From: Spodoptera frugiperda
Taxonomy: Eukaryota > Arthropoda > Insecta > Lepidoptera > Noctuidae
Assembly: GCF_023101765.2 (NCBI RefSeq)
Contig: NC_064220.1
Location: forward strand, 4,774,001 to 4,838,000
Length of the DNA stretch: 64,000 nucleotides
Direction: 5' to 3'
Of this stretch, positions 15,101-25,374 are shown in pieces. The number at the start of each line of letters is the position of its first letter. Position 1 is the first letter of the stretch. A program made the translations under genes and the position numbers. The notes below the pieces were generated by a model that was not told the DNA's origin, ran no database searches, and saw nothing but the letters and a program-made list of their open reading frames with translations.

Positions 15101-18100
15101 ATTAATTGCGTCTGATATTTGACTAGGTACGATTCAATTAGTTAGACTATTGTTTTCCTTCTATACACACACCAATAAGGTTAACATATAAAGTACTTTT
15201 TGGCTGAATCTTCGGCTAAACAGTATACTATACTACATATTATTTCACAAAACAGCCCCTTTTTAGCCTCTGAATTACGCTTTGATTCGCTTTATAAAAA
15301 CTGACATTTCAAAGTAATAAATTATATTACATTCATTACACTATTTTCCCTTTTATTTCGTTTAGAAGCACGCAAACTGAAATGACTTGAAGAACATGGC
15401 TTGTTAGACGACACGAAACTGAAATCTTCAAACAGTTACAGAAAGTAAGTAAATTACAGTTCAATCTCGTCTCCATCACCCCTCAAGCATGAGTATCCAC
15501 AAATAAGTACAGTTCTTTTTGTAAATATAAATAAACAATTAAGAGCCCTAGACATTAATACACGCCAGAAACGGGGCAACCATCTATTTATACTACGGGG
15601 CCGCCTGTAATACGTGGCCGAACAACCCACTGCCACATCCGTAAGTGGGACGATTACTGATCAATACCATTTCTAGACATGTTGCCACTGAACTATTCAT
15701 AGTTTCGTTACTTTTACAAATATTGATTTTGCATTTAATAGGTCAAAATTGTTTAACAAACTTTGTTTGATTCCGACTTATTTATAAACGGTAATCAAAT
15801 TAGAATCTTAAGTTTTAAGTGAAAAGACGCTGTTTTGTGTGATTAATGAACTTTGTCACTGATACTGATAGCTGTAATAGGTCTTCAACACAACTAAAAG
15901 GTATCGATGTATTGGGGTCACTAGTATAGCAGGGTAAGGTTTCTTCGACTGGATAAGTGCACTTTTACATTTGCAATTTGGACACAGGGGCGTTCGATTT
16001 TGTCAGTCAAAAGTAGGATGATCGTTCTAATTTTTCTCTTCGTTACAAAAACTTTAATGAACGCTAAGTCAATCAATGAAGCAATTGATATAGACATATA
16101 CAATATACAATAGCTACACAAATAAATCGAGGATTTACAGAAAGATACGAAATATAACATAAAAGCGAATTGAGCAGACATTTACACAGTGACACCGGAT
16201 ACAAAACACACAGACAAGTGTAGGACGTTTGAAAAAAAAATGGGCCAAAATGATAACATTCAATATTGTATGATTTAACGTTTATCGCTACCAAGTAATG
16301 ACATCATAAGCAGCGAGATTACAGAATCAAGTGGAGAAAGTTGTTCGAACACACGGAAAGAACGATAAACGGTTGAGTTTAAAATAAAAGCGACCAAGTC
16401 TGAACTGTTAAATATGCAGAGGATTTCTGTAAATAGGTTTCAAACGGCGACTGCTACGGGCTGGATTTCCAATACAACGACATTTTATTTTCCACGAAGC
16501 GTAGGTTCTCTGTTTGAATAGAATTGCACAAGAACCGTTTTGAGTAATGACTAGATAACGTAGTAGTGCGGTTTTTTATTGTTATACGATATTTTTATAA
16601 GAAAAAATACATAACTACCTAAAAATTCTAATATTTCTATTCACTACACAGGTGTTAAAAGATTTTTTATCTCATCTAATATTTTGACCTTAGTAGACAC
16701 AAATGCATTGGGACGCTGCCCATAGCTCGGTTTGGCAAGCTTAACAAATGCAACCGCTTTATTATTAGGCAATAAACCGCCTTGAAACTATTTCTAAAAT
16801 CGGCAATAGGCTAATCAAGTCTACAGCTGACCGGGAAAAATTACATGAATCATTATTATAAAGCCAGTTCGGTCAACATTGCAATTCGATTAAAATCTTT
16901 TTAGACGACTAATCTACGTAAAGACCTAGATAATCATGCACTTCAATAGTCCTTCATCAAAATCAAACAGGATAAAATCTACTAAACGTCTTTATTTGAA
17001 TAAAACTGCTAAGATTAGACGTAATATCGTAATAATTTAATGGGTTCATCAATCTCTCCTGATTTGAATTTGACATAGTACATTATTGATACAACAAGGA
17101 TTAATCTCTGCAGTTTATTATAAAGCGTTTCCGAAACGACAGACAGACACTAGACTTATCCATGAAATGAATAAATACGTACATTTAAGTGTGGGAGAGC
17201 CATGCTTCGGCACGAATAGGCCGGTTCGACCGAAGTGATACCACGGCCTCAAAGAAAACCAACGTGAAACAACGCTTGCGTTGTGTTTCGTTGTATGAGT
17301 GAGGTTACCGGAGGCCCAATTACCCAATCCCCGATTCAACAACAACCTTTAAATCTAACCCCCAAAAGGCTGACAACGCACTTGTAAGTCTTGTAACGCT
17401 TCTGTCTATGACCAGCGGCGATTGCTTACCATCAGGTGATCCATCTGCTCGTATACCGGCTTATACCATAAAAATTCTCATCCTTGTAAAAATCACCGAT
17501 AATGCAATGACCCATTAGTGCGTTCTATAATAGAAGTGCAAAGTCAGACTTTTTTAAATGAATTAAAAAATCCAGCCAGTAAGACAAAACACATAGAACA
17601 ATATAAAACCTATTTCCAGACGCCATACTCAATTGTGGCGGGTCGTCTCATTTAATCTTGTCATACAAACTCCTCTAATAAGCCTCGTCTGTTATTGGAT
17701 GCTTCTTCATCAAATTATTAATTCTTTGATCATTTTCCATGAATTCTGTGACTAATATTATTAAAATGGATGAGACTTCTACGTAATAACGGGACTTTAA
17801 CGTTGTATGAACGACTGGTTATAGTGACCAGATTTACTGATGTCATGTCGTGTCAATGGAGTCATAATAATAGTTACTACATACATACTATACATAGTTT
17901 AGGAACTGTTAGTATTAACACTTTACGTGATATTTTTTAGTAGTATTTTACACCTGCATCGGCCTAGCAGTACAGAAAACTACTCCAGAACAATTCAAAA
18001 GCCTTCAAAAGCTTCCCATTCAATATTACAGTAGAACAATTTTGCCATTACTAAGGCGTTGGCTGGAGAATGGCGATCGAAAGGTCATGAGTCAAACCCG

Positions 18101-20370
18101 TCCTTAGTTGCTTGTGGTAAACGTTTGAATGCAAGCATGCACTTTTAGCCTGGAGGGTGCTAAAGGGTTCAAGACATTTCGCATTTCAAATAGCTAGCAA
18201 ACTATTTATAGCAAAACCAACGAACGTGACCTCAGACTGTCTATTTTAATAAAACTTTAAAGATCACAGTATTGATTTTCATTTAAATCTTTTTCTTGGT
18301 TAGGTACTTTTCAAACAAATGACAATAGCAAAAAAAAAATTAGCATCATAAAGCGCGGGAACATCAATCCAATAAAATAATTATGGCCGAAAACATTGAT
18401 TTAAAATTGGAATGCTGTGTGTGCGAAACCGAAAACTGGTAACTACTTTCTAGACAGCCAGTCTTGTTATAAACGTACATCTACATGCCTATACATCCTA
18501 TTGATTACATAACAAGAACCGTGTGAGATAAGTTACTGTTGGGCTATACTCAGTATGAATGCACTATAACATAAATAAAAGTAAAAAATATAATAGTTGA
18601 CTCTAGTCTATTGTTTGGAAACTTTTTACTCACAAGTTGGAAGTGTCTCATAATAATTATTATCTGTATTGAATATGACTCCAACGTGGTTGTGTTTACA
18701 AACACTAATCTCAGATTAACAGTCAGAGTGGGGAACAAATAACTAACTTACTATCAACTGCTGGTAGCAAGCGTTATGTGAATAGTTGATTCAGTACTAT
18801 AAAATAATGAATTTATTTAGAAAATGTTAGATTGTCAATCATATATAACATATTATCTAAAAAATAGTCTGTACGACTACGTAAACTAAATAAAACATGT
18901 TTTCCTCTAATTTTTTGTAAGACAACAGAAAAAATTACATGAACCAAAAACAAGTTAGTTCTCGCTGACGAAATTGCACAGTAATGTAAGTGCAACAAAA
19001 ATATTATGACATGAACCGACCAATTAAATAGAGACGGGACCGTCATACGGAATGAATGATTCAAGCATGACTCAAAGACTCGACTGTTTAGATAGGGCAA
19101 GCTAACTACTGCTTATTTACTGTGACAGGGTCCCACAGGAAGCGTGGTACGGGACAGGGGAGCACGTATACATACGGCGTACGGTAATATAGCCAACTGA
19201 TGTATAACGAAGAATTATGTTTGCTTTATTGATGTAAAATAATACTTTAATAGCTACTAGAAGTCTCTGTGTAATAGTACCATGTACAATCGTATATACA
19301 TTTGTAGCATTCTCGTAGGAAATAAAGCAATTATAAGTTTCAAAATTGGTAGTAGATGTAACTGTCTTAATTCGGGATAATTTTGCAGCACTAGCGCTTT
19401 TGACCACGGCTTAACACTTTATGACGTTTTTAATACAATAATTTCTAATAACGTAATATCAGAGTCTGTTCATTGTCTGACTAATCCTCTTCCCAAGTAT
19501 CAATATATTTTCATTATGATGATATATTTAGCGTGGTTATATTATAAGCTTTACGGATAGCCATGTGAAGGTCACCGACAACTAGTCTTCACCGGATTTT
19601 TTAAACAGACTACATGCACGTACACCGGGAATGTTTATATTACGTCGCTCCAATTCGGGACGTGCTCCCGAACATATGACTTTGTTATAAAAACGTTATA
19701 CGAAGTTTTTTATGACGCAATTATGGAAAGAACTAACCAAGAATTTTGCCTAAACTAGAAATTGTGAGGTTTGAGTATAGAAGGGATTCTAAATCTCTTC
19801 TACCAGGGTCCTAATAAAGATCTCCCGTAAGAAACTTGTGTGGTGTAGTATTAAAAAATTGAAGACAAAATACAGATAGTTGGTGTGATTATGCCACATG
19901 TTCTGGTGTTTTCCAGTCTACCGAATTGAGAATGTCGTTATCAGGGTAAGAAAACAATAAATGCGTTTTTGTTTACATGATAAAGTTTCTAGAATCAGAA
20001 TATTGGCGCCAGAAAGTCCGATACATATTATACACTTATATTTAATTTTAAAATAAGACTTGACAGGTTACTTTTGATAGTTTATCGTGAACGAATATTT
20101 GACTAATACGTATTTAGTTTTGTTTTTTTTTTGATGGGTAAAATCATTCAATGACTTCTCTCGCCTTCGGCGAGGCGAGGAGACGGTATTTTCCTTCTCC
20201 GTAAGTAAATGTTAAATGATATAAGAAGTAAGTATAGTACTGACCTTCAAACACTTGAGACAGAAGGTATGCTGGCATGGCAGGACACGGGAAGAAGTGT
20301 CGAGTCGCTCCAAACAAACGGAGCACTCGAGAAGGTCGTTGAGTAAACCCTCATCCATGCCGGTTGGGCA
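177..20370 (-). CDS. POSH: POSH (SH3RF), RING/SH3 scaffold E3 ubiquitin ligase, 3' part outside window
   Basis: POSH is a cytoplasmic E3 ligase and scaffold for Rac/JNK signalling. Exons on the minus strand: 20245-20370 (ATG at 20358), 10788-10964, 10186-10268, 4708-4822, 3706-3805, 2875-3001, 2094-2175, 794-1833 and 177-355; all junctions keep frame. A C3HC4 RING is complete (C12, C15, C28, H30, C33, C36, C49, C52) but split between exons 1 and 2 by a 9.3-kb intron. SH3-1 spans about residues 113-162 and SH3-2 about 172-235 (motif NWAEGRL). A long Ser/Asn/His-rich linker follows (exon 794-1833). SH3-3 begins at YVAIYPYKPQKPDELELKKG and is cut by an intron at 177. SH3-4 and the stop must lie left of base 1. 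Any 5' UTR exons lie in 20.4-24.9 kb. Confidence 0.92.
451..722 (-). mobile_element. tRNA-derived SINE
   Basis: Read on the minus strand, the segment starts with a tRNA-like head containing a pol III B box (GTTCGATTCCC, near 660-670) and continues into a non-tRNA body ending near CCCTTCGGGGATTAAG. The same body recurs on the plus strand at 50229-50447, so this is a repeat family and not a tRNA gene. It lies in a POSH intron. Confidence 0.7.
2535..2700 (-). mobile_element. Helitron-like 3' end fragment
   Basis: On the minus strand the segment ends in a GC-rich hairpin (GCGGGTGAAACCGC) followed shortly by CTAGT, the classic Helitron terminus. The inner part (CTTCCTCGATAAATGCGCTA) recurs with changes at 2268-2345, a second fragment of the same family, and again near 26830. 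Both lie within POSH introns. Confidence 0.5.
3358..3600 (+). repeat. Dispersed ~250-bp repeat, family A
   Basis: A diverged copy of a family with two recognisable blocks: a GTGATACCACGGCCTCA-like block near the left end and a GATTGCTTACCATCAGGTGAT-like block near the right end. Other copies are at 10640-10745, 17190-17470, 29870-30010, 30731-30948, 41080-41325 and 51955-52087 in both orientations. There is no coding capacity and the class is not determined (SINE or MITE). Confidence 0.6.
5869..6002. mobile_element. Foldback MITE with CTTAGTACGAGTTT ends
   Basis: The 134-base segment starts CCTTAGTACGAGTTT and ends with the near-complement AAACTCATACTAAGG. A CCAATCAGAGCG-type inner block also pairs with CTCATTGGCCGG. 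Related copies are at 12772-12915 and 20727-20825. Noncoding; within a POSH intron. Confidence 0.6.
6888..7075. repeat. Dispersed noncoding repeat, family B
   Basis: Shares the block ACGATATTTTCTACGAATTT with 9700-9905. Flanking pieces (ACGTTGCACAAAAC here, GTTTTGTGCAACGT there) occur in opposite orientation, as in a foldback element. No open frame of note. Confidence 0.45.
8416..9156. mobile_element. Putative ~740-bp nonautonomous DNA transposon
   Basis: The left end (GGGGAAGGTAGGGTAATTGA) and the right end (GTTCCTAATTCCCCCACCC) are imperfect inverted copies. The motif AATTGGGAAC recurs inside at about 8448-8457 and 8811-8820. The inner sequence has no convincing transposase frame. It lies in the POSH intron between 4822 and 10186. 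Confidence 0.45.
9700..9905. repeat. Dispersed noncoding repeat, family B
   Basis: Second copy of the family seen at 6888-7075, sharing the block ACGATATTTTCTACGAATTT. No coding potential seen. Confidence 0.45.
10385..10515 (-). mobile_element. Non-LTR retrotransposon (LINE) fragment
   Basis: On the minus strand this matches the 49860-49930 part of the LINE tail at 49790-50212 (shared block GAAGATATCTGCTTCAA). It is a short truncated piece with no frame, just upstream of POSH exon 10186-10268. Confidence 0.5.
10640..10745 (-). repeat. Dispersed repeat family A, partial
   Basis: Minus-orientation partial copy with the TGATGGTAAGCGATCAGCG block and GTTGCCGGCCTTT. It abuts the donor side of POSH exon 10788-10964. 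Confidence 0.5.
11610..11754 (+). mobile_element. Helitron-like 3' end
   Basis: Ends in a GC-rich stretch (GTTTGCCGGGTCAG) directly followed by CTAGT. This matches the terminal layout of the better preserved copies at 29013-29193 and 49578-49755. The left boundary is uncertain. Confidence 0.45.
12772..12915. mobile_element. Foldback MITE, relative of the 5869 element
   Basis: Starts GTGCGAGTTTTTTTT and ends AAACTCGCTAATGCGAG in inverse relation. The middle carries a paired CTCTGATTGG / CCAATCAAAGAG block, as in the 5869-6002 element. Confidence 0.5.
13455..13627 (+). mobile_element. Helitron-like fragment
   Basis: A noncoding repeat with a right end GCCGCAGGCAGAAGCTAGT, again the hairpin-then-CTAGT layout. 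The left end is approximate. Its wording (an ATTATAAATGCGAATGTTTA start) is the sort commonly dispersed in moth genomes. Confidence 0.45.
14157..14330 (-). mobile_element. Helitron-like 3' end, minus orientation
   Basis: Begins on the plus strand with ACTAG followed by a GC-rich block (CCCGTGGCTCCGCCCGCG), which is the inverse of the CTAGT terminus. The inner end is not defined. Confidence 0.45.
17190..17470 (+). repeat. Dispersed repeat family A, best preserved copy
   Basis: Contains both diagnostic blocks in order: the GTGATACCACGGCCTCA block near 17238 and GATTGCTTACCATCAGGTGA near 17420. Short T-rich or A-rich flanks follow. Noncoding. Confidence 0.65.
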
Positions 20371-20726
20371 CTGAAAACAAAATATAAACACTGTTATTAT
20401 TCATCAAATTACGGTAACTATTACTACCTACAGCAATAAATACTGCACATCGAGTTTTGAGAGACTTGCACAAAACTTTTTCTTTTTGCAATATTTTAAT
20501 TTTTATTTTACAATATTTTTCCGATTCGTGGAGAATGTTTGACTAATTTTATCAGCTCATAATCATGAAAATTATACGCGGCGATTTGGACTGTCTCTTG
20601 CCAAACGCCAATATGCAATATTTATCACTGGGTACTGTACTAGTTCATTTTTTTAATTAAAATCGGTTAAAGCTTTATTGGATCCTTTTTGGTTTTGGAA
20701 AACTGTGACTGATTAGTCAACGGGCT

Positions 20727-20825
20727 TAGGTACGAGTTTGCTTTACGTTGAATGAAATCTAAACGAGAGTGCGTTGTGTTCGCTCTGATTGGGTGGTTGA
20801 TTTGAGCCTGCCTCGTAACTACTAA
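20727..20825. mobile_element. MITE fragment, relative of the 5869 element
   Basis: Shares GTACGAGTTTGCTTTACGTT and the CTCTGATTGG block with 5869-6002. The right end is truncated. Confidence 0.5.
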
Positions 20826-21295
20826 GATCCCTGGACTGGTGGGCAATAAGGTCTCTCCATACAGGTCCCTGCAAATGGGATTCTAATGCAACTTGCAACT
20901 GGGTGTTCATACAATTATACCTAAACTTAAAATAATAATATATAGCATGTTCATCATCGAAGATGACTATATCTGCTATATTAATGCTAGTTTAATTTTA
21001 ATGGTCTGCAATTGTTACCAACAAATTTTCAGTACATACATAGTTAGGTACATTGGTAATGAAAATTTTGTGGTCACTAGAGTGACTATTATGTACAGAA
21101 CCATGGCTTATATAGAATTAAGTAAAATTAGAATTAAACCTTATGTAATTATGCCATTTACAGTCCAAATTCAGTGTAATTTCTGTTAGTCATCCAAAAA
21201 TAACCCAAAACCAGGCATGGTGGTTTTAATAGGAAATCTGAAAGTTTTACATTAACATGTAATAACAGAATTGCAATAGCCGGCATAATTATGTA

Positions 21296-21394
21296 TTAAC
21301 CCGTTGTATCCAAACAAGACACAATGAACACAGATTCACACAAGACACAATGTATTTTCTATAGTGTCTTATATACCAGCAGTCAAGTGGTTAA
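21296..21394. mobile_element. TTAA-flanked MITE, second copy
   Basis: A 99-base segment with TTAA at each end, opening TTAACCCGTTGTA and containing AAGACACAATG twice and ATAGTGTCTTATATACC. It is clearly related to 60-146, with the right end more diverged. Confidence 0.6.
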
Positions 21395-22050
21395 CAGCTA
21401 ATCAGTTCTTAAAATTAAGAATTTAATAATTACCACAATCTCAAACATTTTAAATAAATTGAAAGTCTACTAACTAATTGCTATTCTGATCAACAAAATT
21501 AATTCTTATAAGCATCACGAGTGACTGACAATACATATTGTGACTTTTTTACTTTTACTACATGGATGTATACATGCACCAAAATAATATTTTTTAGATT
21601 TTTTGTGTCAGTTTGTTCTGGCTAATCTCTGAAACGACTGGACTGATTTTGACGGGACTTTATTGGTAAGTAGCTGATGCACAAAGGAGTAATTTATGAT
21701 ACTTTTATTAGACACAAAGTTTGTAACCTAACACTATAGAAACTAGTCAAGTTCCTTGTCAAACAACTATGAGAGTAAGTTAACATCCATAATTAAATTA
21801 ACCAGAAGAAATAAAACACCTAAATGAAAGACAATTTAAATTATGTATTAAAAAAACGATGTGTAGATTAGCATACTACAAATTGAATGATTATATAGAG
21901 GATAAAAATGCTTGGAGGCAGGCTGGTCCAGCTCCACAGGGTAACGAAAAAATAAAGTAATTCCAATAATGTAATAATAAAACCATGTTATTTCAATTTG
22001 TTCTGTTAAATTAGATACAATCATTGTAAATGTGAGAGCCCTGTAATTAG

Positions 22051-22245
22051 CTAAAACTGTATTAGACTAGTAGAATGCACTTGTGTCAGCTTGGAGTTGT
22101 CATGCTCACTCAAAGGTCTCATTGGCGGTGGCACGGGCATTGGATCGCTCGATTCCCTGCAACATGGTTGAGTTGGGCGGTGCTGGTGTACGTGTCATGT
22201 TCGTGAACGGGCGCTGTCAACTGGGACTGGTCAGCTCCAGACTGC
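22051..22245 (-). pseudogene. Coding-like relic in two overlapping frames, unidentified
   Basis: On the minus strand one frame, after a possible acceptor near 22245, reads ADQSQLTAPVHEHDTYTSTA and on to about 22155. A second frame shifted by one base then reads SSDPMPVPPPMRPLSEHDNS and on to a stop at 22051-22053. Composition and codon use look like protein, but the pieces join only with a frame change. I do not recognise the protein. It could be a frameshifted exon, a processed-gene relic, or chance. Confidence 0.3.
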
Positions 22246-22336
22246 ATTAAGATTGTTGTCCTCAGGGTTATTTTTTTTTCTATCACTTTGACTAAATATT
22301 AGTTTTACATTGTTCTCACATAGTTGAAGCAATCGA

Positions 22337-22571
22337 AACAATGTAACCATGAATTGTATTGTGAATCTGATTGGAAAAGAGTAACCTATGGAGTTTCTTG
22401 CTCGTTCTTCTCCATAGGAATCTACGCTTTGGAACGAGCAAATAGCTTCACTAGAGGACTGACCGACAGACTGACGTTATTAATATTATTATATTTGCTT
22501 TGACGTTCAAAAGTGCCTTCCTGGTCTAATTGAAATAAATAATTTTGACTTTGACTTTGACTTTGACTTTA
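22337..22571 (+). mobile_element. LINE 3' tail ending in TTTGAC repeats
   Basis: A 5'-truncated copy of the family also present at 49790-50212. It shares GAATCTGATTG, CACTAGAGGACTGAC and TTTGACGTTCAAAAGTGCC, and ends GAAATAAATAATTTTGAC with several tandem TTTGAC units. A 3' microsatellite tail and 5' truncation are typical of non-LTR retrotransposons. Confidence 0.65.
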
Positions 22572-25374
22572 ATTTAGTATGTCTTACGAAAGTTATAATA
22601 AAATTACTATAATAAAGTATTTTATAGTTAAACATCCAAAAAAAGTAAGAAAGTAGCTGTTACTAATACTCAATGCCTTGCAAATACCTAATAGGTAGGT
22701 TGGATATGCCATTCAAACATGGAAACAAACATTCATTGTTATGCTTACATAGGAAGTGGTACCTAATTCTTAAGACAACAAGAATACTGGCTTTTCACAA
22801 GTTACAAAAGAACATTAAAACAAGCTTAGTAATACAAAATATCAATGAAATTAAGGAAAAGTTGGAAATTTAATGAAGAACAAACAAGCCTTTTATTTCA
22901 ATCACTTTATTGTTTTGGCACTAGCTTACACACACATCTGTGTCTAAACAGTCCTTGGCTACATTATTAGACGCAGCCACATTTTCGTAGTAACTACGTA
23001 ATTATCTAGATGTTTAGAGATTCCTATTAGGTGTACCATGGTTTTTTATATTTTGTAACCTTTTACACAAATGGACTTTCCTGGACAAAAAGATTTTTCA
23101 ATTGGAACCAGTATGTCTGGAGGTAAGTGTGTTGAAACTAACAAAGTTTTAATTATATAACATAATATGTAATAAAGATACAGGAATCAATCAACACTGT
23201 GGTTTTAAAATTAATAATTAAATAATAAATAGAAAACCAATCCAAAACAATAGAATCATTTCCTCAATAAATATACATACTACTCATAATTATGTTTAAA
23301 GGTAAAAGTGCTACCTAAATATAAACAATGAGTAAACTCATCTAAATGTACTAAAAAATTAAAAAAATAACAAAAGTGCATCAAATTGTAAATGTGGCCA
23401 GGGACTGTGTGTCAGGAGAAGAGGGCTCTCACCCAAAATCATCCATAATAATTATCTCCCATACCCTGTTATCATTGTGTGAAAACAATGCATTTGAATT
23501 GAATTTTCAAGTTCATACATTGCTATTCTTTTTGTTAAAATATACATGTAATTGCTGTTGGCATTCAACACCAGCTGAAATGAAGCCCATCTAATGACAT
23601 TCCTTCATTCATTACTTTGTATTATCACCATCACGGATATAATTTAGTTTGTAGTAAATGGATTTACTGCTAAAAGGTTTTTTCATGTCTTTGACTTCTT
23701 ATTACATTGTTTATATTTTTTATTATCATTTATCATTAATGCAACATAACATTACAATATTTTCTAGAAGCTACTGGCTGCTGAGTAATATATTACTCAC
23801 TCAAATTATAGATTAGGCACTCTATGCAAGTTTACTAAACTTTTATATTGGTATTAAAACTTTTTGATAAGTAAATGATTTAAAAAAAAAAAATCTGCCA
23901 GTTCTCTTAAACTTTTGTTAAAAATAATAATTATTGTGTAAGTTCATATCAATTACTTTTTGTGTAAACTTTAATTATTTATGCATTGTGCCTATCTACT
24001 TACTTATATCTTGAAAGTAAGAGATAAAGTGATAACAATTTGATAAGAACTTTGAATAAACTTCATACATAGAATACTTTTGTTTATAATAACATGAAAC
24101 CAGTCATTTGATTACTGCAAATGCCTGTTTGGTTTGTAATGATAATGTGTCAGGAAATATCGAATTATATTGTTTTATAAACATGCATCTACAAAACAAG
24201 ATATATGAGTTATGCTCAAATAGGAACCAAATCAGATGCTTGATATATTTACCCAAAAAGTTAAAGACTTTAGCTATCTTTTGGTCACGGATTTCATTAC
24301 GAAAGCATGTTGCTAAGTGGCGGTTTAGTAAAAATAGAAAAGTAACTATTTCGAAATTTATGTTTTGCATTCCATGGAATACACGGAAGTGTTGGGAAAA
24401 CAAATATATTTCATTATAAATAGCCTGACAAACACGACACCGAATAGAACTTAACTACAATGCTAGTTTACTGAGTATTTTTAGACGGACATGCAGATTT
24501 TACTGGCCTCACCTGATTACATCTTACGTTAAAACTCAAAATTTTGATGACTCACCGAATGTTTTAAATTCCAACGATGTTAGCGGGAAGTCTGACCATT
24601 ATTGCTAAGCACAATGAAACAAAATCCACGGGATACCACCCCGAACCAGTCACACTAAAATTCTTTGACACAAAACTCTCTAAAACTGCACATAATACAA
24701 CACTCCGAAGGAATAATTACACCAGGGAACTAAAGGTCGGAAGGTGAAGCTGCTCCTGTGAGAAATATGCAGTTGTTCACATAAAAACTGATACAATTTC
24801 ACGCACAAATGCCATTCTCGCCGTTTCTTCGTTCGACCGGACGGTGAAGCGGGGGCGGGAGCAAGCGACTATCACCTCTCAGGGTGGTCATGTAAATCTT
24901 ATAAATTCTACTCTCGAGGAGGCTGATGCCGTTTTTTAAAATATTTTTGAAATTATAATTATAATAAAAGTGTTTATCTATTTTATATGATTTCTAGTAT
25001 TTTAGGGTTAAGCAAGGATCGTATCGTACTAATACAAATGACTGCACCGTGATAATCGTGATCGTGATATTAAAGATTATAGACTTAGGCACTATATTTA
25101 TTATACTCTTTGCAAGCAGGACAAATCTTTGATGTTGGTAGTTAAAGTTATCAATTTTTATTTAATAACTTATCAAAGTATGTAATAGAAAAAGAAGTTC
25201 GACTAACTTAGTTTCACATGAGATACAAATTAAATCATTTTTTATATTTCCAAACGCAGCAATCAATGTCATTGTACAATCTATCAACCTCATGCATGAC
25301 ATTCAGTCAGTCTGTCAAAATATGTCATACTTTTTTGCGTACTAATTTGTTTAAATTTATTGAATTTCTTGAAA

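Larger units (their letters stand above)
10965..20244 (-). other. 9.3-kb POSH intron holding only repeats
   Basis: The intron divides the RING finger between two exons. It holds an interspersed repeat (11041-11245; relatives near 20145-20180, 33470-33570 and 47035-47150), three Helitron-like ends, a foldback MITE and a family-A repeat, listed separately. I saw no exon with conserved protein features in it. The open frames there are short, unspliced and uninformative. Confidence 0.7.
20371..25374. other. Intergenic and 5'-leader region between POSH and ataxin-10
   Basis: The two genes point away from each other. The first coding exon of POSH begins just left and carries 12 bases of 5' UTR after an acceptor, so at least one untranslated POSH exon must lie in here. 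A GC-rich patch with GGGGCGGG (about 24835-24860) is the likeliest shared promoter area. The rest holds MITE copies, a LINE tail and a coding-like relic, listed separately. Confidence 0.5.

Noticed and set aside
22543..22571. TTTGAC tandem as a CRISPR-like or regulatory array
   Set aside because: It is the microsatellite tail of a LINE; the same element at 50212 has a shorter tail.
24104..24419. Overlapping ~100-codon frames on both strands
   Set aside because: Both lack recognisable motifs and splice context; mutual overlap in AT-rich DNA is expected by chance.
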